Assembly (NCBI RefSeq): GCF_000720175.1
Contig: NZ_JOIX01000080.1
Location: 1 to 33,134 of the forward strand
Reading direction: 5' to 3'
DNA: 33,134 bases
From: Streptomyces sp. NRRL S-337
Lineage (GTDB): Bacteria; Actinomycetota; Actinomycetes; Streptomycetales; Streptomycetaceae
How positions within the stretch are numbered: the first letter of the stretch is position 1; the number at the start of each line of letters is the position of its first letter. Below are positions 1 through 6,412 of the stretch, one piece after another. The notes below the pieces were generated by a model. That model saw nothing but the letters and a program-made list of their open reading frames with translations, searched no databases and was not told where the DNA came from. The translations under genes were made by a program, and so were the position numbers.

Positions 1-5
1 GGCTT

Positions 6-50
6 CCCCCGCCCCCTCCCCCTCTCCCCCTTCGGGGGAGGGGGCGGGGG
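6..50. terminator. Perfect 17-bp-arm hairpin followed by two long G runs
   Basis: Bases 6-22 and 34-50 are perfect inverted complements (C5-G-C5-T-C5 against G5-A-G5-C-G5) around an 11-nt loop. The right arm runs into G46-56 (11 G) and then G59-70 (12 G). As RNA this would be a very stable hairpin and could stop transcription in either direction. No gene end is visible beside it in the window, so its client gene would lie to the left. The homopolymer lengths could be sequencing or assembly errors. Confidence 0.6.
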
Positions 51-70
51 GGGGGGTTGGGGGGGGGGGG

Positions 71-613
71 TAAGCGCGAGGCAACGAGCCGCAACCAGGC
101 AACAGGCTGCACGCAGGCAGCACCAGCCAGGCAGCGAGTTCGAGCAGCGCCAGTTCAAGCAGCCCCAGCCAGGCACGACAGCCAAGGCAGCCCCAGTTCA
201 AGCACGCCTAGCTAGTGCAAGCACCCCAGCCAGACACCGGCAGTCAAGGCACCGGCAGAGCCAAGGCAGCGGCCTCAGGCCGCCCCACCCGTGCAGCACC
301 AGCCAGACCGGACCAGGCCTCTCAGCCCGACCGAGCGAAGGCACCCCAAAAAACCCTGGCCGAAGTGGCCCGGCGCCCGGGCCGAAGTGACCTGACGCCC
401 GACCGAAGTGTCCAGACACCGGCCGAAGTGGTCCGACGCCCACCCGAAGTAGTCAGAAAAGCCAGCCGAAGCGGTCAGGCGCCCACCCCAGAAAGGCCAG
501 GAAGCCAACCGGAACGGCCAGGCGGCAAACCGGGCAGGAGACCGCCCGCTCCACGCCGCTCCACCTCGGCCCGCCCCGGCCGCCCCTCCCTCAGCCGTCC
601 GTCAACCGCCCCT
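71..613. other. Gene-free low-complexity stretch
   Basis: No convincing gene is present. Bases 71-330 are a drift of short degenerate repeats built on motifs such as CAAGCAGC, CCAGCCAGGCA and GCCAAGGCAGC. Open frames here (for example a plus-strand frame from 215 to 748) encode only Ala/Pro/Arg repeats, lack a ribosome binding site and run into the 3' end of the permease gene on the other strand. The stretch is the 3' flank of the ABC permease gene that ends at 652. Confidence 0.6.
361..480. repeat. Six degenerate ~21-bp repeats with CCGAAGTGG core
   Basis: The core CGAAG recurs at 361, 383, 404, 424, 445 and 467, so the spacings are 22, 21, 20, 21 and 22 bp, close to two helical turns. A typical unit reads GGCCGAAGTGGTCCGACGCCC. 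It lies 170-290 bp beyond the stop codon of the permease gene. The regular face-of-helix spacing would suit a protein-binding array, but a decayed minisatellite is equally possible. Confidence 0.6.
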
Positions 614-654
614 GAGCCCTTCCTCACCCCTCCTCAGCCCTCCTCAGCCTCTCA
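614..654 (-). repeat. Stop-anchored 10-bp repeats after the ABC permease gene
   Basis: Read on the minus strand, the permease stop codon TGA (654-652) is followed by further TGA units starting at 646, 636 and 626: TGAGAGGC, TGAGGAGGGC, TGAGGAGGGG and TGAGGAAGGG. The repeat therefore starts in the gene's own stop codon and runs downstream with a 10-bp period after a first 8-bp unit. Confidence 0.7.
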
Positions 655-2289
655 CCCCTTGCTCACCGCCGCGAGGATCTCCGGCAGGCGCTTGAGAGTG
701 CGGGGGGCCGCCAGGCGGAGGCCCAGTTCTGCTGCGCCGGTGCCGTAGAGGACACCCAGGGGCAGCAGGATCCACAACAAGTGTGAGAGGTCGGCGACGT
801 GGAGCCAGATGGTGAGGCCCAGGAGAGGCGCACACAGGACGGCGCCTATCAGGAAGCCGCCGAAGAGGCTGAACCAGGCGATCGAACCCTGGCCCGGGGC
901 CACGTTCTTGTTGCTCTCGGCGGGGATCGAGTACGGGAAGATCGCCGATGTCAGTGCGCCGGTTCCGATCAGCGCGCCCAGCAGGGCCAGGGAGAGGCCG
1001 TACACCTGCAGGAAGTCGGACCACGGGCCGATGAACGCGGCGGCGCCGACCGAGACGAGGGTGACGTACGGGACAGCCACCAGCGCGAGGGTGAACGCCC
1101 GGGCGCGCAGCTCCTGGTAGGCGTCGCGCGGGGTGGCGAGCGTGGAAGCGACCATCCAGAAGGCCGAGGTGTCCTGGCCGAACTGGTTGTACATCTGCAT
1201 GCCGAGCAGCGCCGGGGCGGTGAACGCGGTGTAGATGCTGCCGTTGCCCTGGACCGAGGAGACGACCGGGGCCAGCAGGCCGACACCGAGGGCGGTCGCC
1301 CAGGACATCTTCGACTTGGGGTCGCGCCAGGCGTAGCGCAGCGCACGGAGCATGACCGTGCCCGTGCGGCCGCCGGGCAGCAGTCGTCCGAGCCTGCCCT
1401 CACCGCCGCCGGACCGGCGTGCGCTGTCCTTCTCCACCGCTTGGAGGGTGGAGGAGTCGGGGGACGTCATCAGGGCGGTCAGCGAGCGCTGCCACCAGAA
1501 GAGGAGAAGCGCCAGGGCTACCGCCGCGAGGGCTATGCCGGCCAGTGCGCGCCCGTAGTCGCCCTGGCCGGTGGCCTCGACCGCGCCGATCGCGGAGGCC
1601 GGCGGGAGCCAGCGCAGGACGTCCCCGAGCGGTTCCAGGACGGCCAGGCCGTCCGGGCGGCCGAGTTTCTGGGCGGCGATGTTGACGGCCTGGCTGCCGA
1701 GCGCGACGAACAGGCCGCTCAGGACGGCGAGATCACGGCCGCGGCGGCTGGTCAGCAGCCGCACCGACGCCGTGGCGATCGCGCGGGCCAGTGCCACGCA
1801 CACCAGCACCACCAGGACGACCGCGAGGACGCCGACGAGGGCGGCGGCCGGCCCGTCCGCCAGCGCCACCACCGCGCCGGTCATCAGCGCCAGGGTGACG
1901 ACCGGGCCGATGCCGATCAGGGACGTCACCAGCAGGGAGCCGATCAGCGGGCGTGGCCGTAGGGGCAGCATCACCAGGCGGGTCGGGTCCAGCGTCTCGT
2001 CGCCCGCCGGGAAGAACAGCGGCATCACCGCCCAGCCGAGCGTGAGGATCCCGGTCAACAGCACGGCCAGCGCGCCGACATGGACGTTGCCGCGCAGCGC
2101 GATCAGGCCCAGCACCGCGCCGGCCGCGAACAGCAGGCCGACGACGACCGAGCTGACGTACGCGACGGTGCGCCCGGCCGACTGGCGGAGTCCGTTGCGC
2201 AGCAGGGTCAGCTTCAGCCGTACGAAGACGGCGGTGAGGTTCGGTGCGGCGGCCGGGCGCGCTGCCACCGTGGTGGATTCGGTGCTCAT
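652..2289 (-). CDS. ABC transporter permease (12-TM-like export subunit)
   Basis: This 545-residue integral membrane protein is the likely channel subunit of an ABC exporter whose ATPase is encoded immediately upstream. The start is the ATG at 2289, which overlaps the ATPase stop codon (ATGA), the usual sign of translational coupling; the frame stays open further upstream but only in sequence antisense to plausible coding of the ATPase. The protein begins MSTESTTVAARPA and has many hydrophobic segments separated by short loops, for example around VGLLFAAGAVLGLIAL, ALVGVLAVVLVVLVCVALA and GALIGTGALTSAIF. It lacks an ATP-binding domain. It resembles large two-component ABC-2-type export permeases of actinobacteria; the substrate cannot be told from the sequence. 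Short stop-containing repeats follow the gene. Confidence 0.85.
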   Translation of the reverse strand: MSTESTTVAARPAAAPNLTAVFVRLKLTLLRNGLRQSAGRTVAYVSSVVVGLLFAAGAVLGLIALRGNVHVGALAVLLTGILTLGWAVMPLFFPAGDETLDPTRLVMLPLRPRPLIGSLLVTSLIGIGPVVTLALMTGAVVALADGPAAALVGVLAVVLVVLVCVALARAIATASVRLLTSRRGRDLAVLSGLFVALGSQAVNIAAQKLGRPDGLAVLEPLGDVLRWLPPASAIGAVEATGQGDYGRALAGIALAAVALALLLFWWQRSLTALMTSPDSSTLQAVEKDSARRSGGGEGRLGRLLPGGRTGTVMLRALRYAWRDPKSKMSWATALGVGLLAPVVSSVQGNGSIYTAFTAPALLGMQMYNQFGQDTSAFWMVASTLATPRDAYQELRARAFTLALVAVPYVTLVSVGAAAFIGPWSDFLQVYGLSLALLGALIGTGALTSAIFPYSIPAESNKNVAPGQGSIAWFSLFGGFLIGAVLCAPLLGLTIWLHVADLSHLLWILLPLGVLYGTGAAELGLRLAAPRTLKRLPEILAAVSKG

Positions 2290-3128
2290 CGGGCGCCGCC
2301 ACCGCCCAGCCAGTCCAGGCTCTGCCCGGCGCCGCGGTCGTTGGCGCCGACCAGTTCGAGGAAGGCGTCCTGCAGCGTGGGGGCGGCGCCGCGGACCTCG
2401 GCGAGCGGGCCGTCCGCACGGATCCGTCCGCCGGCCATCACCGCGACCCAGTCGCACAGCGACTCGACCAGCTCCATCACATGGCTGGAGAAGATCACGG
2501 TCGCACCGGAGGCGGTGTAGCGCTCCAGTACGCCGCGGATGGTCTGCGCGGAGACCGGGTCGACGCCCTCGAAGGGCTCGTCGAGGAAGAGGATCTCGGG
2601 GTTGTGCAACAGGGCCGCGGCGAGACCGATCTTCTTGCGCATACCGGTGGAGTAGTCCACGACCAGCTTGTGCTGGGAGCCGGCGAGATCGAGGACGTCC
2701 AGCAGCTGGCCGGCCCGCTTGTCGACCTCGTCGCCCGGCAGGCCCCGCAACCGGCCCATATAGGCGAGGAGTTCGCGCCCGGAGAGGCGCTCGAAGAGCC
2801 GTAGTCCCTCGGGCAGCACGCCGATCCGGGACTTGACGGCGACCGGGTCACCCCAGACGTCGTGTCCGCCGATCTCCACCATGCCCGAGTCCGGACGCAG
2901 CAGGCCGGTCACCATGGAGAGGGTGGTGGTCTTGCCCGCGCCATTGGGGCCGACCAGCCCGATGAAGCGGCCGGCGGGGAGCGTCAGGTCGATGCCGTGG
3001 ACGGCGATCTGCTCCCCGAACTTCTTCCACAGGCCCTGGATGCGGACGGCGGGCGCCCCGTCCACGGCGCGCGGGGCCGCGGACGGCCCGCCCGGCGAAG
3101 TGGCCGATGTCTGCTCGGGCGGCGCCAT
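2286..3128 (-). CDS. ABC transporter ATP-binding protein
   Basis: This 280-residue cytoplasmic ATPase powers the permease encoded just downstream. After a Pro/Ala-rich N-terminus of about 25 residues the nucleotide-binding domain is complete: Walker A GPNGAGKT at residues 60-67, a signature-like YSTGMRKK at about 159-166 in place of LSGGQ, Walker B EILFLDEPFEGVD at about 178-190, and an H-loop in FSSHVMELVE. The STGM signature is typical of ABC-2-type exporters such as drug or natural-product efflux ATPases. The chosen ATG at 3128 has GAGGTG upstream; the frame is open to 3329 but that extension is Arg/Gly-rich and unlike coding sequence. The stop overlaps the permease start by 4 nt. The transported compound is unknown. 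Confidence 0.88.
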   Translation of the reverse strand: MAPPEQTSATSPGGPSAAPRAVDGAPAVRIQGLWKKFGEQIAVHGIDLTLPAGRFIGLVGPNGAGKTTTLSMVTGLLRPDSGMVEIGGHDVWGDPVAVKSRIGVLPEGLRLFERLSGRELLAYMGRLRGLPGDEVDKRAGQLLDVLDLAGSQHKLVVDYSTGMRKKIGLAAALLHNPEILFLDEPFEGVDPVSAQTIRGVLERYTASGATVIFSSHVMELVESLCDWVAVMAGGRIRADGPLAEVRGAAPTLQDAFLELVGANDRGAGQSLDWLGGGGAR

Positions 3129-3356
3129 ACCGGCCCGCACCTCGTTGTGTTCCGGCTCGTTGCCCACCGGTCCTGCCCTTCGACGTCCCCGCAGGAGCCG
3201 CCTTGACCCCCGTCCGCGTCCCACGATACGAGCGGCCACTGACAAGCCGGCGGGCGGAGGGCGTGCCGGGCAACGACCGGCCGTGCGGGGCCCGACCGGA
3301 GGGTTCGACGTCCCGTGCTGACGGTTCACCGTCTCCGTAGTTGGCCGCCCCCACGG

Positions 3357-3416
3357 TTCACCGTCCCCCTCGTTCAGCCCCGTCGTTCAACGCCCTCGTT
3401 CAGCGCCCGTCGTTCA
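3357..3416 (-). repeat. Stop-anchored 13-14-bp repeats after the Prim-Pol gene
   Basis: On the minus strand the stop codon TGA (3416-3414) begins a series TGAACGACGGGCGC, TGAACGAGGGCGT, TGAACGACGGGGC, TGAACGAGGGGGACGG and TGAACCGTGG. TGA falls at 3416, 3402, 3389, 3376 and 3360, so spacings are 14, 13, 13 and 16 bp. The first unit is the end of the gene itself; the others lie in the 285-bp gap before the ABC ATPase gene. Confidence 0.7.
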
Positions 3417-4085
3417 CCGCCCCCGGGCCGCCACCGCGTCGCGTGCGCAGGCGTACGCCAGGGGGCTGATCAGTTCCTCCGCGTCCGGCAGCCAGCGGTT
3501 GGTGGCGGTGGGGCGGCGCGCCCACTGCACGAGCCCGTGCGCCCCCACCCGGGTCGGCGGGGCGGCGATGTACTCACCCTCGCCCCGGCAGATCAGGTCG
3601 AGCACGGCCGGCGTCCAGCCCAGGCCCCGTACGAGGTCGGGCACCTTCACCGCGGCACCGGGGAGGACGAGGAAGAGCATCCGGCGGTCCGGGGTGCGGG
3701 TGACCGGGCCGAGCGTCAGACCCATGCGCTCCATACGGGCCAGCGCCAGGCAGCCCGCGGTCTCGGGCACGTCGAGTACCTCGAAGGTCCGCCCCGTCGG
3801 CAAGAGGATCGACGCACGGGGCTGCTTGCTCCACATACGGCGGACGGCGGTCGCGCTGCCGGACGCCAGGCCGGCCCAGCCGGGGGCCATGGGGTGCGCA
3901 CCGGGCGCGGCGCAGGCGTCGGCGTCGCACGAGCAGCGCGGCGTCTCACCGTCGTGCTCCAGCCATGCGCCGGGGAACACGTCCCAGTGGCGTTCTTCCG
4001 CGTAACGCACCGCAGTTTCGAGCAGCTGCTCGCCGCGCTGCTTGGGGATCTGCGAGGCTCCTGTGACTCCGATGGTCTCTTCCAC
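3414..4085 (-). CDS. Stand-alone Prim-Pol (bifunctional primase/polymerase N-terminal) domain protein
   Basis: A 223-residue soluble protein that matches the bifunctional DNA primase/polymerase N-terminal family (PF09250 type) across its whole length, with no helicase or C-terminal primase domain attached. Recognisable features are the AVRYAEERHWDVFPG opening, a Cys/His cluster CSCDADACAAPGAH at about residues 50-63, the hydrophobic RASILLPTGRTFEVLDVPE strand region, and the closing WLPDAEELISPLAYAC. The start is a GTG at 4085 (read as Met, then EETIGVTG): it has AGGGGGAG placed 10 nt upstream, whereas the longer frame to a TTG at 4112 includes that ribosome binding site as coding sequence. 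Such short proteins are widespread in Streptomyces; whether they make primers or have lost catalysis is not evident. It is divergent from an HTH regulator. Confidence 0.8.
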   Translation of the reverse strand: MEETIGVTGASQIPKQRGEQLLETAVRYAEERHWDVFPGAWLEHDGETPRCSCDADACAAPGAHPMAPGWAGLASGSATAVRRMWSKQPRASILLPTGRTFEVLDVPETAGCLALARMERMGLTLGPVTRTPDRRMLFLVLPGAAVKVPDLVRGLGWTPAVLDLICRGEGEYIAAPPTRVGAHGLVQWARRPTATNRWLPDAEELISPLAYACARDAVAARGR

Positions 4086-4347
4086 GCAGATGACAACTCC
4101 CCCTGTCACCAAGGGTTACGGCCAAATGGATGACCTGCCCGGCGCATCGTTCTTGCACGTGGGGCGCATGGGTGCACCGATGGGGGCGCGTATGCGGACC
4201 GGGCCCGGTGGCTGGGTAGCCACCTGTGCGACGGGCGGAGAGGCCGCCCGACGGCAGGCCGCGGTGCACCAGGGGAGCCCTGCACGGCGGCGCCGTTACC
4301 AGTGCACGGGCACCGCCGCGCCATTCCCCACCAGCAGCACACGTCTC

Positions 4348-4530
4348 GTGAACCGACTTCGTGACCGGACAAGCGTGACCGAATCCCGTTACCGGAACCC
4401 GTGACCGAAACTCGTGACCGAATCCTGCGGCCGAGGCTCGTGATCCCGGAAAGCGCCTTCGGAAAAGGTCTTCGGAAACCGACTTCGTGCACGATTTCGA
4501 AGCACGTCTCGTGAACCCGCGCTTCGCACG
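4348..4530. repeat. 13-bp degenerate tandem array upstream of the HTH regulator
   Basis: GTGACCGAATCCC-like units begin at 4348, 4361, 4375, 4388, 4401, 4414, 4427 and 4440, giving spacings of 13 or 14 bp: GTGAACCGACTTC, GTGACCGGACAAGC, GTGACCGAATCCC, GTTACCGGAACCC, GTGACCGAAACTC, GTGACCGAATCCT, GCGGCCGAGGCTC, GTGATCCCGGAAAG. A weaker TTCG rhythm continues at 4458, 4471, 4484 and 4496. Two 13-bp blocks recur exactly: CGTCTCGTGAACC (4342, 4505) and AACCGACTTCGTG (4351, 4477). It sits in the divergent gap, 180-365 bp before the regulator start. Confidence 0.7.
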
Positions 4531-4629
4531 CAAGTGCTCCGGATAGCGAGCAAATCGCACAGCATCCGGCATCTGTCTGCAAAGCGTGTATCGCTCAGAT
4601 CCTTCCTATCGCACGTATCCCGGATCTCT

Positions 4630-4678
4630 CGGATATCCGGGATATCCGTGGGGAAGCGATCCCGGGGAACGGCGTTCC
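4630..4678. promoter_or_regulatory. Two perfect palindromes, candidate operators
   Basis: CGGATATC-CGG-GATATCCG (4630-4648) has perfect 8-bp arms around a 3-bp spacer. Eighteen bases further, GGAAC-GGC-GTTCC (4666-4678) has perfect 5-bp arms with a 3-bp spacer. Both lie 35-83 nt upstream of the regulator ATG at 4713, where an operator or autoregulatory site would be expected. The first site is AT-rich for this genome. Binding is inferred, not shown. Confidence 0.5.
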
Positions 4679-4712
4679 ACGGTGAACGCGCAGCAAACCA
4701 GGGGGTACAAGC

Positions 4713-6107
4713 ATGGCCGCCAGGCCACTCGTCGCGCGGCAGCCCAACGAACGGCTGCAGGCGCTCATTCAGGAAGCCGGGTGCTCCAATGCGGGGCTCG
4801 CCCGCCGCGTCAACATGTGCGGGGCGGAACACGGCCTCGACCTGCGCTACGACAAGACCTCGGTGGCCCGCTGGCTGCGCGGACAGCAGCCGCGGGGCCG
4901 TGCCCCGGCCGTCATCGCGGAGGCACTGGGCCGCAAACTGGGGCGCACGGTCACCATCGACGAGATCGGGATGGCCGACGGCAAGAACCTCGCGTCCGGG
5001 GTGGGACTGCAGTTCTCGCCGACCGTCCTGGGGGCGATCGAGCAGGTCTGTGAGCTGTGGCGCAGCGACGTCGGGCGCCGTGACTTCCTCAGTGGCTCCA
5101 CGGTGGCGGCCTCGGCCCTGGTGGAGCCCAGCCGTGACTGGCTCATCACCGGTGCCGACAGCCAGGTCGCACGGAACGCCGGGGCCCGGGTCGGGGTGTC
5201 GGACGTCCAGGCGGTACGGGCCATGACCACGGCGCTCAGCGAGCTCGACCACCGTTTCGGCGCCGGGCACGTACGGCCCGTGGTGGTGCACTACCTCAAC
5301 AGCGTGGTGTCCGGGCTGCTCGCCGGTTCGTACCGGGAGTCCGTCGGGCGGGAACTCTTCGCCGCCGTGGCGCGTTTGACGGAACTGGGCGGCTACATGG
5401 CCGTCGACACCGGTCAGCCCGGCCTGGCGCAGCGCTACTACATCCAGGCGCTGCGGCTGGCCCAGGCGGCCGGCGACCGGGGCTACGGCGGCTACGTGCT
5501 CGCCGCGAGCATGAGCCACCTCGCCGCCTCGCTCGGCAACCCACGGGAGATCGCCCAACTCGCCCGCGCCGCCCAGGAAGGCGCCCGCGGGCACGTCACC
5601 CCGCGCACCGAGGCGATGTTCTTCGCGGCGGAGGCGCGCGGGCACGCCCTGATGGGCGACGGCCGGGCCTTCCAGGCGGTGGCCGGGCGGGCGCTCGCCG
5701 CGATGGAACGTGCCGACGCGGCCACCGAAGCGGGCGACGACCCGGTGTGGATCGCCCACTTCGACCCGGCGTATCTGGCCGACGAACTCGCGCACTGCCA
5801 CCGGGACTTGGGGCAGCCCGGCCCGGCCGCCCAGCGGGCGTCGGAGGCGCTCAACGGGCATCCGGAGGGCCGGGCGCGGCGCCGCGCCATCGGCCTGCTG
5901 CTGCTGGCCGGCGCGCAGGCACAGCAGCGCGAGGTCGAGCAGGCCTGCCACACGGGCACGCAGGCCGTGGAGCTGCTGAGCGGGCTGCGGTCGGACCGGG
6001 GCGCCGAGTATCTGGAGGACTTCCAGCTGCGCTTGGAGCCGTACCGGGACGAACCAGTCGTAAGGGAATTCAGTGCACGACTGGAACTACGGGCCGCGGC
6101 GGCATGA
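4713..6107 (+). CDS. HTH transcriptional regulator with TPR-like C-terminal domain
   Basis: This 464-residue protein has an N-terminal XRE-like DNA-binding region (about residues 10-90: NERLQALIQEAGCSNAGLARRVN, then TSVARWLRGQQPRG as the likely recognition-helix segment) and a long Ala/Leu-rich helical C-terminus (about 160-455) that reads like tetratricopeptide helices, for example GLAQRYYIQALRLAQAAGD. A short RRDFLSGSTVAASAL segment joins the two. This architecture belongs to a Streptomyces regulator family that includes development and antibiotic regulators of the NsdA kind; I cannot say which member this is. The ATG is preceded by AGGGGG at good spacing. Palindromes and a 13-bp array precede it, and a strong hairpin terminator follows at 6225-6259. 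Confidence 0.75.
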   Translation: MAARPLVARQPNERLQALIQEAGCSNAGLARRVNMCGAEHGLDLRYDKTSVARWLRGQQPRGRAPAVIAEALGRKLGRTVTIDEIGMADGKNLASGVGLQFSPTVLGAIEQVCELWRSDVGRRDFLSGSTVAASALVEPSRDWLITGADSQVARNAGARVGVSDVQAVRAMTTALSELDHRFGAGHVRPVVVHYLNSVVSGLLAGSYRESVGRELFAAVARLTELGGYMAVDTGQPGLAQRYYIQALRLAQAAGDRGYGGYVLAASMSHLAASLGNPREIAQLARAAQEGARGHVTPRTEAMFFAAEARGHALMGDGRAFQAVAGRALAAMERADAATEAGDDPVWIAHFDPAYLADELAHCHRDLGQPGPAAQRASEALNGHPEGRARRRAIGLLLLAGAQAQQREVEQACHTGTQAVELLSGLRSDRGAEYLEDFQLRLEPYRDEPVVREFSARLELRAAAA

Positions 6108-6224
6108 TCCACGCTCGGGGCGCGTCCAGTGCGGCACGGAGGCTGCTCTGCCGGACGGAGTCGGGTTCGTCGGCAGGTGTGTCGCCGGATGCGTCGCCGT
6201 AGTGGTCGCCGGTTTCTCGTAGGA

Positions 6225-6259
6225 CACCGGACGGGCCGTCGATCACGGCCCGTCCGGTG
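6225..6259. terminator. Intrinsic-type terminator after the HTH regulator gene
   Basis: Perfect 15-bp arms (6225-6239 and 6245-6259; ACCGGACGGGCCGT against ACGGCCCGTCCGGT plus one outer pair) enclose a 5-nt CGATC loop, 120 bp beyond the regulator stop codon. There is no U tract, which is usual in Streptomyces. The rest of the 305-bp gap to 6413 must hold the promoter of the next gene; a TAGCGT at 6364-6369 could be its -10 but no clear -35 accompanies it. Confidence 0.75.
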
Positions 6260-6412
6260 CGCGCCCCCTTTCCCGTCCGGTACGCGCCCCGTTCCTTCGG
6301 GTGCGCGGTGGGGCGGAAGGGGGTGGTGACCAGGCGACGTGGTCGAACGTTGCTGCGACCCGGTAGCGTGCAGCCGACGATTCCGTAGGTCTGCACGTTG
6401 GTAGGAGTCACG

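Larger units (their letters stand above)
4086..4712. promoter_or_regulatory. 627-bp divergent intergenic region
   Basis: The gap separates the Prim-Pol gene (leftward) and the HTH/TPR-like regulator (rightward), so it must hold both promoters. It contains the 13-bp array (4348-4530) and two palindromes close to the regulator start. I could not assign -35/-10 boxes with confidence. Open frames across it (for example 4106-4582 minus) encode only the repeats and have no ribosome binding site. Confidence 0.55.

Noticed and set aside
215..748. A 177-codon plus-strand frame in the left flank
   Set aside because: Encodes only the 21-bp repeats and overlaps the permease 3' end; no start signal.
4348..4453. 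Array considered as a CRISPR
   Set aside because: Units are 13 bp, contiguous and degenerate with no unique spacers, and no cas genes are present. The other repeat arrays fail for the same reason.
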